64,000 bases of DNA from Lentibacillus persicus (GTDB lineage Bacteria > Bacillota > Bacilli > Bacillales > Amphibacillaceae): assembly GCF_900112705.1 (NCBI RefSeq), contig NZ_FOMR01000002.1, forward strand, positions 124,001-188,000, in the 5' to 3' direction. Both the position numbers and the translations under genes were made by a program. Each line of letters begins with the position of its first letter. The stretch's first letter is position 1. Shown here piece by piece: positions 47,677 to 60,086 of the stretch. A model generated the notes under the pieces. It did no database searches. It was not told where the DNA came from and saw only the letters and a list, made by a program, of their open reading frames with translations.

Positions 47677-48633
47677 TCAGGCACCACTTTCTTTATTAAT
47701 CTTTTGAGCCACAATAACTGCCCAGTCTTCCTTTTCATTCACTTCTATGATTTGAAACCCTGCTTGTTTAAGCTCATATCTTACCATTTGCTCTTTTCGT
47801 TTAATAATACCGGACGTTATAAAGTAACCGTTTGGCTTCAAGTTTTTCCAGGCATCAGACACAAACGATACTATAATTTCAGCCAAAATATTGGAAACGA
47901 TAAGATCTGCCTGCATATTCACGTCATTCAGCAAGTCATTTTGCTTTACCTTAACTTTGTTATCTATATTATTTAATTCACAGTTTATTTTGGTGCTTTT
48001 GACAGCAACACCATCCAGGTCAAATGCATGGATTTCGTTTGCACCAAGTAATCCTGCAGCAATGCTTAAAACACCGGAGCCACATCCTACATCAATAACG
48101 CTATCGCTTTCGCCTATGAACTGTTCGATTGCCTGAATACTTAAAACCGTCGTAGGATGGGTCCCAGTGCCAAAGGCCATGCCCGGGTCAAGCTCAATAA
48201 TAACTTCATCTGCTGCATCTGGTTTATAGTTTTCCCAGGTAGGCACGATTGTTATTTTTTCAGAAATTTTAACAGGTTTATAATACTTTTTCCACGCTGT
48301 AGCCCAATCTTCTTCTTCTAATTTATTCAGCGTTATCTCATAATCACCGATATCTATTTGGAACCGCCGCAGTTGATTAATAGCGTTTTTTATCTCATTT
48401 ACCTTTTCATCCAGCATATTGTCTGACGGTAAATACGTTTTAATAACAACACCCTCCGCAGGGTACTCGTTTTGGTCCAATTCATAAATCTCACCAAACT
48501 GCGGATGTCGCTGTTTTATTAAATCAGCAGGGTCTTCAATAACAATGCCGCTTGCACCTGTTTCATGCAACACATTGGAAATGGGCTCCACAGCTTCGTT
48601 TGTTGTATGTATTCGTATCTCAGTCCAGTTCAT
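47677..48633 (-). CDS. prmA: Ribosomal protein L11 methyltransferase PrmA (YqeT)
   Basis: 318 residues with SAM motif VIDVGCGSGVLSIAAGLLG and catalytic-like VSNILAEIIV. Methylates L11. In the dnaJ-prmA-rsmE-mtaB tail of the hrcA operon. Start ATG near TGAACTGG after a normal ribosome site. Confidence 0.95.
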   Translation of the reverse strand: MNWTEIRIHTTNEAVEPISNVLHETGASGIVIEDPADLIKQRHPQFGEIYELDQNEYPAEGVVIKTYLPSDNMLDEKVNEIKNAINQLRRFQIDIGDYEITLNKLEEEDWATAWKKYYKPVKISEKITIVPTWENYKPDAADEVIIELDPGMAFGTGTHPTTVLSIQAIEQFIGESDSVIDVGCGSGVLSIAAGLLGANEIHAFDLDGVAVKSTKINCELNNIDNKVKVKQNDLLNDVNMQADLIVSNILAEIIVSFVSDAWKNLKPNGYFITSGIIKRKEQMVRYELKQAGFQIIEVNEKEDWAVIVAQKINKESGA

Positions 48634-48677
48634 GTTTACCGACTCATTTCTTGGGATGGAATAAAAATTATGTAAAA

Positions 48678-48697
48678 GGTGCTGGCATGCAGCACCT
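48678..48697 (-). terminator. Hairpin between dnaJ and prmA
   Basis: AGGTGCTG and CAGCACCT around a 4-nt loop, followed by TTTT on the minus strand; may attenuate heat-shock transcripts before prmA. Confidence 0.7.
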
Positions 48698-48702
48698 CAC
48701 AG

Positions 48703-49821
48703 TTAGCTTTTAAAGGCATTTTTAAACCGCTGGAACAATGAACCTTGTTCGTCGGTTGCCTCGTTTCCGCCTATTTCGTTAAATTCCCGCAGAAGCTCCT
48801 TTTGACGCTCAGAAAGCCTGCTAGGTGTAACAACCCTTATTTGCACGTGCTGGTCGCCGTATCCTGCTCCCCGCACGTTTGGAGCACCCTTTCCTTTCAG
48901 ACGGAAAACCTTGCCTGTTTGTGTGCTCGCCGGAATTGTCAGCATGACTTTTCCATGTACAGTCGGAACTTCTACCTCATCTCCTAAAGCAGCTTGTGTA
49001 AATGTTATTGGCAGCTCGCAGTAGATGTGGTCGCCTTCACGTTCATAAAATTCATGTGAACGTACTTGAATAACAACAAACAAATCACCTGGCGGGCCGC
49101 CATTAACGCCGGGCTCACCTTTGCCCGCAACCCTGATTTGATGACCTTCATCAATACCTTTAGGGATGGAAATGTGAATGCTCTTATTCTTTTTCACTTT
49201 TCCGCTTCCCCCGCACGTATTACACTTCTCAGGAATAATTTTGCCTGAGCCTTGACAATGATGACACACACGGCGATTGACCACCCGGCCAAATGGTGTA
49301 TTTTGCTCCATATTTAACTGGCCTGAACCCTGACAATGGGAACACGTTTCAGTTTTCGTTCCAGGTTTGGCTCCCGAACCGCTGCATGTGTCACAGTTTT
49401 CTTCCATTGGAATATTGATATCGGCTTCTTTTCCAAAAATAGCTTCTTCAAAGTCCAGCGTCATTGTATATTGTAAATCGGCACCCTGTTGAGGTGCGTT
49501 CGGATCACGCCGGCGTCCGCCGCCAAAGAACATATCGAATATATCGCCAAAGCCGCCAAAATCTCCAAAGTCTTGGGCACCGCCAAAACCGCCTTGACCT
49601 TGTGCCCCAGCATGGCCGAATTGATCGTACTGCGTCCGCTTCTGCTCATCGCTTAATACTTCATAAGCTTCCTTTGCTTCCTTAAACTTTTCGGCCGCAT
49701 TCTCCTCTTCACTGACATCCGGGTGATATTTTCGCGCCAGTTTACGGTACGCTTTCTTTATTTCATCTTTTGAAGCGCCCTTTTCTACGCCCAGCACTTC
49801 ATAATAATCGCGCTTACTCAC
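48703..49821 (-). CDS. dnaJ: Chaperone DnaJ
   Basis: 372 residues: J domain with the HPD motif (KYHPDVSEE), a Gly/Phe-rich stretch, then four zinc repeats [32 protein letters not shown], and a C-terminal substrate-binding part. Works with DnaK and GrpE. Full length. Separated from dnaK by a terminator-like hairpin and 240 nt. Confidence 0.98.
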   Translation of the reverse strand: MSKRDYYEVLGVEKGASKDEIKKAYRKLARKYHPDVSEEENAAEKFKEAKEAYEVLSDEQKRTQYDQFGHAGAQGQGGFGGAQDFGDFGGFGDIFDMFFGGGRRRDPNAPQQGADLQYTMTLDFEEAIFGKEADINIPMEENCDTCSGSGAKPGTKTETCSHCQGSGQLNMEQNTPFGRVVNRRVCHHCQGSGKIIPEKCNTCGGSGKVKKNKSIHISIPKGIDEGHQIRVAGKGEPGVNGGPPGDLFVVIQVRSHEFYEREGDHIYCELPITFTQAALGDEVEVPTVHGKVMLTIPASTQTGKVFRLKGKGAPNVRGAGYGDQHVQIRVVTPSRLSERQKELLREFNEIGGNEATDEQGSLFQRFKNAFKS

Positions 49822-49951
49822 TTGTGAATCACTCTCCCGACACTATTGCATACATTTTATCATATCATTAGCATTGTTAGGATAGCAAACAAGAAACAGC
49901 CTGCTACAGTTTCAAAATTCTAAATGACGTTTTTTTCTTTTAATCCTAGAA

Positions 49952-49989
49952 AAAAGTCAAAGTCAAGAGAGTCCTGACTTTGACTTTGG
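49952..49989 (-). terminator. Terminator between dnaK and dnaJ
   Basis: CAAAGTCAAAGTCA pairs with TGACTTTGACTTT(T) across a 9-nt loop, with T-rich sequence after it on the minus strand. Confidence 0.8.
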
Positions 49990-50063
49990 CTTCAGTTACA
50001 GGTCCGTTCGGATGTTAAATTCAGATGGTATTCAGGCCGAACTTACCTTTCACTTATAAAGTG

Positions 50064-51920
<1,857 letters not shown>

Positions 51921-51935
51921 TCACTGCTCTTATCT

Positions 51936-52526
51936 TTACTTATTTACTTTAACCATTGCTGGTCGTATTACACGGTCTTTTAAATAATAGCCTTTTTGCA
52001 ATTCTTCTGTAACGGTTTCGGATTCAGCATTTTCATCTTCAACTTGCATAACTGCATGATGAATATTCGGGTCAAACGGCTGACCGACCGATTCGATTTC
52101 TTCAACACCTTGTGTTTTCAGTGCTTCTTTAATTTGACTGTAAACCATCGATACGCCGTCCATAAAGCTTTTCGTTTCATCGGTAACCTCTACTTGCAGT
52201 GCCCGCTCGAAATTATCTAGGGCAGGCAATAATTCTTTTACAACATCTTCTGATTTATATTTTCGTTCTGATTCTTTTTCCTTTTGTGAACGTTTTTTAA
52301 AATTGTCGAATTCTGCCTGTACCCGCAGAAGACGCTGCTGCATATCATCTCTTTCCGCTTTCAGCTTTTCAATTTCAGCTTCATGCGGATTGCTCTCAGC
52401 CTCATTTGAATCTTGCTGTTCTGAACTATGCTTATCGTCTGCATCAAGCACTTCAGTGATGACTTCTTCCTGATCTTTTTCTTCAGGCTCTTCATTTGTT
52501 TGGTTTTCCTGGTTTTCCTCTGCCAT
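51936..52526 (-). CDS. grpE: Nucleotide exchange factor GrpE
   Basis: 196 residues: an acidic, Gln/Glu-rich N-terminus, a long coiled coil (EAEIEKLKAERDDMQQRLLRVQAEFDNFKKRSQKEKES) and a C-terminal beta domain (GYYLKDRVIRPAMVKVNK). ATG at 52526, AGGAGG 8 nt before; an alternative GTG 3 codons upstream is inside the ribosome site. Confidence 0.97.
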   Translation of the reverse strand: MAEENQENQTNEEPEEKDQEEVITEVLDADDKHSSEQQDSNEAESNPHEAEIEKLKAERDDMQQRLLRVQAEFDNFKKRSQKEKESERKYKSEDVVKELLPALDNFERALQVEVTDETKSFMDGVSMVYSQIKEALKTQGVEEIESVGQPFDPNIHHAVMQVEDENAESETVTEELQKGYYLKDRVIRPAMVKVNK

Positions 52527-52643
52527 CTCTGCCACCTCCTATTTCTAAAATCACCAAGATAGAATATAACATGATTCAAGCGATGAATAAAGTGAATCTT
52601 CAATCAGTTACATGCGGGATAAATCATTTAACATTCAAAAGTT

Positions 52644-53663
52644 TTAATACCATTTGTATAAAACATTTGTCATCTCTGTTGATAAAGCATTCAACAGCGC
52701 AATAACTTTCTTATATTCCATTCTTGTCGGACCGATTAATGCAATTGTTCCAAAATGTTCCTTATTCAAATCATAGGTAGCTGTAATCAAGCTGCAGTCT
52801 TTGATAGCATCGACTTTATTTTCGTGTCCAATGGAAACCTTGATGCCGTTCGTGGCATCTTTCAGCAATTTGGCTATCTCATCCTTCTCTTCAATCATAG
52901 AGTAGAACGAGCGGACTTTATCAATATCATTAAACTCCGGTTGCATTAAAAGGTTTGTCTTGCCGCCAAAATATAATTTTACCGGGTTTTCACTGAACAA
53001 TGCCCCCTTCAAATAATCATACGACATTTCAGAATCCGTCACATATTTGTCCATCAGACTGACAACTTCGGTATTAAGTTTTTCATGCAGTTTATAAATA
53101 GGAACCCCATATAATCGGTCATTTAAAATATTAACCATTTTTTCCAGATCTGATGGGTTGATTTCCTCAGGAACCGAAAATGACCGATGCTCTACATGAC
53201 CCGTATTCGTGACTAATATAGCCACAGCCGTGTGCGGTGTGAGTGATATAATCTGAAGCTGTTTTAGTTTAGTCTCGAATACTTCGGGACCTAAAATGAT
53301 TGAGGTATAATTGGTTATCTCCGACAGTATTTCGGCAGAACTTTGGACGATTTGCTCAAACTCAAATAGTCCTTCCTGCATTATACTGCGAATAATACGG
53401 ACATTGCTTTCAACATCCTCAGGTGTTACCAAATGATCGACATAATACCGGTAACCTTTCTCTGATGGTATGCGGCCGGAAGAAGAATGGGTTTTCTCAA
53501 GGAATCCCATTTCCTCCAAGTCAGCCATTTCATTGCGTACAGTGGCTGAACTGTACATGATCTGGTCCTTCTTGGCAATAGAGCGCGAGCCAACAGGCTG
53601 TGCCGACTCGATGAAATCATCAATTATGACTTGCAGGATCAGCAACTGTCTTTCTGTTAACAT
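52644..53663 (-). CDS. hrcA: Heat-inducible repressor HrcA
   Basis: 339 residues. N-terminal winged helix (LTERQLLILQVIIDDFIESAQPVGSRSIAKK...SATVRNEMADLEE) and GAF-like C-terminal domain. Binds CIRCE and represses the dnaK operon with GroE help. The ATG at 53663 follows GAGGTGAT, while the longer frame to 53684 runs through CIRCE. Confidence 0.97.
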   Translation of the reverse strand: MLTERQLLILQVIIDDFIESAQPVGSRSIAKKDQIMYSSATVRNEMADLEEMGFLEKTHSSSGRIPSEKGYRYYVDHLVTPEDVESNVRIIRSIMQEGLFEFEQIVQSSAEILSEITNYTSIILGPEVFETKLKQLQIISLTPHTAVAILVTNTGHVEHRSFSVPEEINPSDLEKMVNILNDRLYGVPIYKLHEKLNTEVVSLMDKYVTDSEMSYDYLKGALFSENPVKLYFGGKTNLLMQPEFNDIDKVRSFYSMIEEKDEIAKLLKDATNGIKVSIGHENKVDAIKDCSLITATYDLNKEHFGTIALIGPTRMEYKKVIALLNALSTEMTNVLYKWY

Positions 53664-53677
53664 GATGATCACCTCTG

Positions 53678-53704
53678 TTAGCACTCAACCTTCCCGAGTG
53701 CTAA
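53678..53704. promoter_or_regulatory. CIRCE operator (HrcA binding site)
   Basis: TTAGCACTC-N9-GAGTGCTAA is a perfect 9-bp inverted repeat, the exact CIRCE consensus, 15 nt before hrcA and just after the promoter. Predicts autoregulated heat-shock control. Confidence 0.97.
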
Positions 53705-53714
53705 TGCTAATCAT

Positions 53715-53743
53715 AAACTATCAAATCCTCATTTTTTTGTCAA
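53715..53743 (-). promoter_or_regulatory. SigmaA promoter of the hrcA operon
   Basis: Perfect TTGACA, a 17-nt spacer and a weaker TAGTTT on the minus strand; CIRCE lies directly downstream. The TTGACA overlaps the hemW stop. Confidence 0.65.
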
Positions 53744-54900
53744 CGGACAAGCACCAGGTCCTCTTCATCCAATAAAAATTGAGCAAATACATCATTTCCA
53801 AACAGAACACCCTCATCCGTCAGTTGTATTTGCTTGCCGCGTTTTTGCAGCCACCCTTTGCTGATCAGATAAGAAAGTTCGTCTTTGTACAATTTCTCGC
53901 ACGAAAACCCGAATCGCTCAGTAAAATCATGCGTGTTCACACCATCAAGCTTCCTTAATCCGAGAAACATTTCCTCCTCGACCATTTCTCTCAAACCGAT
54001 TGTTTCGGTATTAAGAATAGGACTGCCATCTTCATTCGCTTTTTTTATATAAGCCGGAAGCGGCCGGATATTTCCAGTTCGTTTGCCGGGCAAGTAACCA
54101 TGTGCACCTGCGCCAAAACCATAATAATGTTCATTTGACCAATAAACCAAATTATGACGACTCTCCTTGCCGGGTTTTGCAAAGTTACTGATTTCATACT
54201 GTTTCAGCCCTTTGGACCGCATCGTCTCTTTTAACATGTCGTACATTTTCACTTCTTCCTCTTGGGGAGGGCGATGCAGTTTGCCCTTATTGTATCGCTG
54301 ATAAAAAACGGTTTTGGGCTCAATTTGCAGCGCATACGTGGAGTAGTGTGGCAGATTGAAGGCTACAGCCTCATTTAATGAGCGTTGAAATTGCTCCAAA
54401 CTCTGGTTAGGCAAAGCATAAATAAGATCGATACTTATATTATGGAAACCATTTTTCTGCAGTAAATCAATCGTGCGATAGACATCCGATACTTTATGCA
54501 ATCTGCCAAGCTCTTCAAGCATGACGTCATCAAATACTTGAACGCCTAAAGAGATCCGGCTGACGCCATAAGCTTTGAGCAATTTAATTTTCGCTTCATC
54601 AAAATCCCCCGGGTTAGCCTCGATTGTAAACTCCAGGCAATGTGCAACATCAAACTTTGTATCAATAAGCTTTAACAGATCACGCAGCTGATTCAGGTTC
54701 AATGCTGTGGGTGTTCCTCCCCCGATAAAAATCGTATTAACTTGATTTTTAGTGCCGGGTATATTTGTATTCACTTCATTTGTGAGTGCTTCAATGTATT
54801 CCGTTGCCAGCTTCTCGTCGTAAAAAAACTTTGTAAAATCACAGTAATGACAAATTTGCTGACAAAATGGAATATGGATATATACAGATTGAGCTTCCAT
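53740..54900 (-). CDS. hemW: Radical SAM heme chaperone HemW-like protein
   Basis: 386 residues: the radical-SAM CxxxCxxC site is CQQICHYC near 13-20, followed by IFIGGGTPTAL. Closer to HemW (heme delivery) than to coproporphyrinogen dehydrogenase, as most short Firmicute members are. Conserved between lepA and hrcA in Bacillus. It ends directly on the hrcA promoter. Confidence 0.93.
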   Translation of the reverse strand: MEAQSVYIHIPFCQQICHYCDFTKFFYDEKLATEYIEALTNEVNTNIPGTKNQVNTIFIGGGTPTALNLNQLRDLLKLIDTKFDVAHCLEFTIEANPGDFDEAKIKLLKAYGVSRISLGVQVFDDVMLEELGRLHKVSDVYRTIDLLQKNGFHNISIDLIYALPNQSLEQFQRSLNEAVAFNLPHYSTYALQIEPKTVFYQRYNKGKLHRPPQEEEVKMYDMLKETMRSKGLKQYEISNFAKPGKESRHNLVYWSNEHYYGFGAGAHGYLPGKRTGNIRPLPAYIKKANEDGSPILNTETIGLREMVEEEMFLGLRKLDGVNTHDFTERFGFSCEKLYKDELSYLISKGWLQKRGKQIQLTDEGVLFGNDVFAQFLLDEEDLVLVR

Positions 54901-54922
54901 TTTAATCTCCTCTATGCAGAAT

Positions 54923-54962
54923 AAAAAGGGAGCAAAAGTTGAACTTACTCAGCTCCCTTTTT
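54923..54962. terminator. Terminator of lepA
   Basis: AAAAAGGGAGC pairs with GCTCCCTTTTT across an 18-nt loop. Placed just after the lepA stop on the minus strand and shortly before hemW. Confidence 0.8.
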
Positions 54963-54970
54963 ATATTTAT

Positions 54971-56776
54971 TTAGTCATCGTTCATTTCCAGGACGGCCAT
55001 GAATGCTTCCTGGGGCACTTCGACCGATCCCACCATTTTCATGCGTTTCTTACCTTCTTTTTGTTTTTCAAGCAGTTTCCTTTTTCGCGAAATGTCGCCG
55101 CCATAGCATTTGGACAGGACGTTTTTTTTCATCGCTTTTATCGTAGACCGGGCAATAATTTTATTTCCGATCGCTGCCTGGACAGGCACCTCGAATTGTT
55201 GCCTTGGAATAAGGTCTTTCAATTTGTCGACAATATGCTTCCCGCGTTCATATGCGAAGTCTCTGTGAACGATAAATGACAGCGCGTCAATCGTGTCACC
55301 ATTAAGCAGAATATCCATCTTAACAAGCTTTGATGCGTGATAGCCGATTAGGTCATAATCAAACGATGCGTATCCTTTAGTTTTTGATTTTAACTGATCA
55401 AAAAAGTCATATACTATTTCGGATAAGGGAATATGATAAACAATATTGACCCGGACTTCATCCAAATATTGCATATCTACAAATTGTCCGCGTTTTTTTT
55501 GAGCGATTTCCATTACAGCCCCGACAAAATCATTCGGAACCATAATTGTTGCCTCTACATACGGCTCCCGAACCTCTTGTACAAGCTGAGCATCCGGCAT
55601 TGTCGATGGGTTATCTACTTCAATCGTTTCGCCGTCTGTTTTTTCGACTTCATAAATAACAGAAGGAGCCGTTGTGATTAAACTAATATTAAATTCCCGC
55701 TCAATCCGCTCCTGGATAATTTCCATGTGCAATAGTCCGAGAAATCCGCAACGGAAGCCAAAGCCCAGTGCCTGTGAACTCTCGGCATCGTACTGCAGTG
55801 ATGAATCATTAAGCTCGAGGCGTTCCAGTGCTTCCCGCAAATCATTGTATTGATTTGAATCCACCGGAAACAACCCGCAAAACACCATAGGGTTCAGCCG
55901 CTTATATCCGGGAAGCGGCGATTCTGCCGGATTTTTAGCAAGCGTAATTGTATCCCCGACACGTGGGTCAGCAACATTCTTGATTGAGGCAGTAAGAAAA
56001 CCGACATCACCTACCTTCAACTCATCCTTTGGTACCGGGTTTGGTCTGAAAACACCTATCTCATTAACCTCAAATTCCTTGCCATTCGCCATAAGTCTAA
56101 TTCTGTCCCCGACTTTTACGGATCCTTCTTTAACACATATATACGTGATAACACCGCGATAAGGATCATATAACGAATCGAAAATGAGCGCTTTCAAAGG
56201 GTTTTCAGGATCGCCTGAAGGAGATGGAATATCGGATACAATTCGCTCCATAATTTCATCAACGCCAATATCATCTTTGGCCGATGCCAGAATAACGTCG
56301 TCTTTATCTATTCCGATAACATCTTCCAGCTCTTGAGCAACCCGCTCAGTATCAGCATTCGGCAAATCAATCTTATTAATAACCGGGATAAGTTCAAGGT
56401 CATTGTCAAGCGCAAGATAGACATTGGCAAGCGTCTGGGCCTCGATCCCCTGGGCCGCGTCTACAACTAAAACCGCGCCCTCACATGCTGCGAGGCTGCG
56501 GGATACTTCATATGTAAAATCGACATGACCGGGGGTGTCAATTAAGTGAAACAAATAATCTTCATCAGCCGCATTTTTATAATTTAATTGCACGGCATTT
56601 AGTTTGATGGTAATTCCCCGTTCACGCTCCAAATCCATTGCATCGAGAAATTGCTCTTTCATCTCACGCTGGGTCAACGCTTTAGTTTTTTCAAGAATAC
56701 GGTCTGCAAGCGTTGATTTCCCGTGGTCTATATGAGCAATAATCGAAAAGTTCCGTACGTTTTCCTGTTTGATCAT
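54971..56776 (-). CDS. lepA: Elongation factor 4 (LepA)
   Basis: 601 residues. GTPase motifs [24 protein letters not shown]; LepA-specific C-terminus with [28 protein letters not shown]. Acts on the ribosome, affecting initiation/translocation; mutants are mild. Downstream of yqxA-spoIIP-gpr as in B. subtilis. Confidence 0.98.
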   Translation of the reverse strand: MIKQENVRNFSIIAHIDHGKSTLADRILEKTKALTQREMKEQFLDAMDLERERGITIKLNAVQLNYKNAADEDYLFHLIDTPGHVDFTYEVSRSLAACEGAVLVVDAAQGIEAQTLANVYLALDNDLELIPVINKIDLPNADTERVAQELEDVIGIDKDDVILASAKDDIGVDEIMERIVSDIPSPSGDPENPLKALIFDSLYDPYRGVITYICVKEGSVKVGDRIRLMANGKEFEVNEIGVFRPNPVPKDELKVGDVGFLTASIKNVADPRVGDTITLAKNPAESPLPGYKRLNPMVFCGLFPVDSNQYNDLREALERLELNDSSLQYDAESSQALGFGFRCGFLGLLHMEIIQERIEREFNISLITTAPSVIYEVEKTDGETIEVDNPSTMPDAQLVQEVREPYVEATIMVPNDFVGAVMEIAQKKRGQFVDMQYLDEVRVNIVYHIPLSEIVYDFFDQLKSKTKGYASFDYDLIGYHASKLVKMDILLNGDTIDALSFIVHRDFAYERGKHIVDKLKDLIPRQQFEVPVQAAIGNKIIARSTIKAMKKNVLSKCYGGDISRKRKLLEKQKEGKKRMKMVGSVEVPQEAFMAVLEMNDD

Positions 56777-56891
56777 AATCGAAGTCCACTCCTACTCTGT
56801 CCTGCCATTTTTATATACAGGTCAAGACATAACTAGGATTGATTATAGCAATTGCACTGCATACATTCAAGAACGGCGGTGTATACCGTAT

Positions 56892-57197
56892 TCAGAAAAA
56901 CACCTCTGCAAGCTGATACGCCATATTGACGACTAATTCAAAAAACCCCGTCACAGCTGATTCAAGCAATCCTGCTGCTTTTTGAGTGAGATGAAGTGCT
57001 CCTGCAGGTTCTTCAGTATTATTGGTCGGCGCTTCTTGCTCTATAACTACCGTTTCTTCTTCAATTGTTTCGGTATCAGAAACCTCTTCCGCAGTATATG
57101 TGTCTCTGTCGTTCTCCTGCTGTGTGCGGTCCATGCCCGTTATTAAACCTGTCAGAAAAAACACAATTAACGACAGAAGTACGACAAGGGTACGCAT
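56892..57197 (-). CDS. yqxA: YqxA-like small exported protein
   Basis: 101 residues: an N-terminal signal/anchor (MRTLVVLLSLIVFFLTGLITGM), an acidic Thr/Glu-rich linker, and an amphipathic C-terminal helix (LLESAVTGFFELVVNMAYQLAEVFF). Position between spoIIP and lepA matches B. subtilis yqxA (DUF3679 family). The start follows GGAGGGC. Function unknown, possibly sporulation-linked. Confidence 0.8.
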   Translation of the reverse strand: MRTLVVLLSLIVFFLTGLITGMDRTQQENDRDTYTAEEVSDTETIEEETVVIEQEAPTNNTEEPAGALHLTQKAAGLLESAVTGFFELVVNMAYQLAEVFF

Positions 57198-57210
57198 TTT
57201 AGCCCTCCTA

Positions 57211-58380
57211 TCAATTCGAATTCACCTTCTCGGCATCCCAGTAATAATCACTGAATACCTCTGCGACAGCATCTGCGGACCTGTATAATTCGTCCAATGA
57301 ATTATGGACACCGCCAAATTCAATCAGCATTGCATTAGGTGAGAGATCCTGATTATAAACACCATTGCTTCCTGAACCTTTTTTCTTTATAACCCCTCTG
57401 CTCAAACCCGGATATTTTTCTTGAGTCAAATTATGCAGTTTATTGGCAAGCTCCAAATTTTTATCGTAATCTGCATATTCAGCTCCGACAACAAACATTA
57501 CTCTGGCATAATTTTCACCATTGATTTTTTTCGTCGTTTTATCTCTTGCGATCGCGTCACGGTGAAGATCGAATGAATACGTGATGTCTTCACTCGAAGC
57601 GAAGGCTTCCCGGACGACATCTCTTGAAGCTTGATACGACTCATGGTAAGCCATTCCCTGTTGTTTCAAAACACTCATGATATCAGTTTTATCCACCTTT
57701 GCTCCAATCCCGTTTTTCTCCAGCGCGTCAGCAAACCGCTGGCTGACTTTTCCTATGTTCACTTCCCCATGCTGGGCATCATCAGGGTTATCGGTGTCAG
57801 GCAAATGCGGCAGAAACGATTCCCTGTTATGCGTGTTGTAAACAAGCACAACATCCCGTTCGCCTGTATTTAGCTGTTCTTCTTTTGGCTTTTCCGTATC
57901 CTCTTCTTCATCGTTTTCATCAATCACTGCGTCCCGATCCTTTAGAACATCATCAAGCGGCGGTGAGGATTCAACAGGCAAATTCGTATAATCAGTACCT
58001 TCTCCTGCTACGATAATTTCATTTTGAAACGTTAAAAACCCCGGAAGTTCTTGGCCTAACAAACTCCGCGTATCACTCGGTCTTATATTTGTAGCCATTT
58101 CAAATATAAGATTGGAAACTTCGGGATGCGCTTCATCTTCCGGCACCGCGTTACGAAATGACTTATTCTCCATTCCCAATAAATACAAGAAAAATGAACT
58201 GTCCAGATCCCCCGTCCAATTCGTAATAGTGGTGGATGACACGCGATAAGCCGGGGAAACGGTTGTGAGAAAGCCAACTGTTATAAATAGGACAGCAACA
58301 CAGATAATATAGATACTGCTTTTTTTATAAATGTGGGTTATCTGCCTGTTGTGTTTCACGCGTTTTGGATCAAAATACAT
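57211..58380 (-). CDS. spoIIP: Stage II sporulation protein P
   Basis: 389 residues: an N-terminal membrane segment (about 24-44), an acidic linker, and the C-terminal SpoIIP amidase domain (VVLVYNTHNRESFLPH, SFDLHRDAI, MLIEFGGVHNSLDELYRS). With SpoIID it degrades septal and cortex peptidoglycan during engulfment. The metal-site histidines and the terminal Glu in LIEFGG are visible. Confidence 0.96.
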   Translation of the reverse strand: MYFDPKRVKHNRQITHIYKKSSIYIICVAVLFITVGFLTTVSPAYRVSSTTITNWTGDLDSSFFLYLLGMENKSFRNAVPEDEAHPEVSNLIFEMATNIRPSDTRSLLGQELPGFLTFQNEIIVAGEGTDYTNLPVESSPPLDDVLKDRDAVIDENDEEEDTEKPKEEQLNTGERDVVLVYNTHNRESFLPHLPDTDNPDDAQHGEVNIGKVSQRFADALEKNGIGAKVDKTDIMSVLKQQGMAYHESYQASRDVVREAFASSEDITYSFDLHRDAIARDKTTKKINGENYARVMFVVGAEYADYDKNLELANKLHNLTQEKYPGLSRGVIKKKGSGSNGVYNQDLSPNAMLIEFGGVHNSLDELYRSADAVAEVFSDYYWDAEKVNSN

Positions 58381-58490
58381 GGTTCCACTCCTCCGAAGAA
58401 TTATCCGATAATAGAATCTATGAAATCTTCTTGGAAGCTAGAACCTGATTCTTTTAAATATTAACGATTAATAGAGTTAACCGTTGTGAA

Positions 58491-59588
58491 TCATCGGGTG
58501 TAGGCAGCCAGGTTTTCAACTGTGACGTTCTCATGCAGCGCAGCATTCACGCCGGCGGCAATAACTGTGGCCATATCCTTCATGAAACCATCCACTTCTT
58601 TAGGCGTTACCATCAAGTTATGACCAAGCGGGGTTAAAACTTCCTCAATCAAAGATTTTTTTTCATCTTCAGACAGACCGCCGACAATGCCAAGAAACGT
58701 GCTGCGTTTTTCGTCGTCAGGCAGGTCTTCTTCTGTCAATTTTTTTTCACCAAAACTGAGCCCTGCAGGTGTCAATGATTTTGATGGTTTATCTTTTTCC
58801 CTGAGTTCTCTTCCGAAGTGCTTGAGCATGAAGTCGATTGTGTCGCTTGTAATCGTTACAGCATCTACAACCGTCGGTACACCGCACGCAAAAACGGGCA
58901 CACCGATTGTCTCCTCACTCAACTCTTTACGTTTGTTGCCGACTCCCGAGCCGGGGTGGATGCCAGAGTCTGAAATTTGGATTGTCTCATTAACGCGTTC
59001 AATCGATCTTGAAGCAAGGGCATCAACGGCAATCACAAAATCGGGCTTAAACTTTTCAACGATACCAAAAATCATATTACTTGTTTCTATACCCGTCACC
59101 CCCATCACACCCGGGGTAACAGCTGCAACAGGCCTGTAGCCTTCAGACACCGATTCATGCTCCATTTGAAACAAATGGCTGGTAACAAGCACTTTTTCAA
59201 CTGACATAGGTCCCAACGCGTCTGGTGTAACATTCCAGTTCCCAAGCCCTACTATCAGACCGGTTCCGTCTTCAGGTACGTTATTTTTCTTCATTAATTC
59301 TTCCAATTCTCTGCCAAATACTCTTGCTGCCACTTCCTGTTTTTGTGTATCCTGTTTCTTAACGCCATCTGCATAGATTGTTATATAAGATCCTTGTTTT
59401 TTCCCGAGACGTTCTTCACCTTCAGCATCTATATCCACGTATGTGACAGCTATATCATCTTCTTTTTTTTCCTTAATTGTGACGCCTTTTACATCCGGCT
59501 TTTGTTCATTCTCTTTTTCAACATACATATCTTTGGATTCAACTGCCAGGTCCGTCCTTACACTAAATTGTTTGTCCTTGTTCGTCAT
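58491..59588 (-). CDS. gpr: Germination protease GPR
   Basis: 365-residue A25 aspartic-type protease that degrades small acid-soluble spore proteins at germination. N-terminal propeptide and cleavage context [30 protein letters not shown] and [11 protein letters not shown] are family marks. ATG at 59588 follows AAGGAGGAC; the open frame extends to 59714 without family similarity. Upstream of spoIIP, as in B. subtilis. Confidence 0.96.
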   Translation of the reverse strand: MTNKDKQFSVRTDLAVESKDMYVEKENEQKPDVKGVTIKEKKEDDIAVTYVDIDAEGEERLGKKQGSYITIYADGVKKQDTQKQEVAARVFGRELEELMKKNNVPEDGTGLIVGLGNWNVTPDALGPMSVEKVLVTSHLFQMEHESVSEGYRPVAAVTPGVMGVTGIETSNMIFGIVEKFKPDFVIAVDALASRSIERVNETIQISDSGIHPGSGVGNKRKELSEETIGVPVFACGVPTVVDAVTITSDTIDFMLKHFGRELREKDKPSKSLTPAGLSFGEKKLTEEDLPDDEKRSTFLGIVGGLSEDEKKSLIEEVLTPLGHNLMVTPKEVDGFMKDMATVIAAGVNAALHENVTVENLAAYTR

Positions 59589-59774
59589 GATTGTCCTCCT
59601 TTTAGCATGAAAGAAACTGTATTTACAGGCTTTACTAATTTGCTGGAATTCATGCAACAGACCCATAGCAGTTGAAAAGCACCGGCTCGTCTGGTAAAAT
59701 AACTTTTGCTGCACTTTGAATAATTTGTTTTCTCAGTGCCTGGACTTTAATTGTATACGCTGGAGGTGACTTAA

Positions 59775-60044
59775 TTGGCTAATATTAAATCAGCAATTAA
59801 GCGTGTTGAAATTAACCAAAAGAAACGCACGCATAATATCAAATTCAAATCAGATATGCGCACTCATATCAAACGGCTGGAAAAGATGATTGAACAAAAG
59901 GACGTTGATGGAGCAAAAGCTGCTCTTCCGACAACATTCCACAAAATCGACAAAGCTGTACAAAAAGGCGGTATTCATAAAAATGCCGGCAACCGTCAAA
60001 AATCCCGTTTAACTAAAAAATTAAACGAACTTCAGAGCGCATAA
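59775..60044 (+). CDS. rpsT: 30S ribosomal protein S20
   Basis: 89 residues: ANIKSAIKRVEINQKKRTHN start and basic helical body. The initiator is TTG, 7-8 nt after GGAGGTGA. Plus strand, divergent from gpr, as in B. subtilis rpsT. A terminator follows immediately. Confidence 0.97.
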   Translation: MANIKSAIKRVEINQKKRTHNIKFKSDMRTHIKRLEKMIEQKDVDGAKAALPTTFHKIDKAVQKGGIHKNAGNRQKSRLTKKLNELQSA

Positions 60045-60047
60045 CGT

Positions 60048-60079
60048 AAAAAACGATCCCATTTTAGGATCGTTTTTTT
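60048..60079. terminator. Terminator of rpsT and holA
   Basis: AAAAAACGATCC pairs with GGATCGTTTTTT; strong on the plus strand, symmetric enough for holA. Confidence 0.9.
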
Positions 60080-60086
60080 AGTGCTG

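Noticed and set aside
58381-58490. Possible SigmaE promoter before spoIIP (CATAGATT as -10)
   Set aside because: The -10 is partial and no good -35 is found at the right spacing, so I did not list it.
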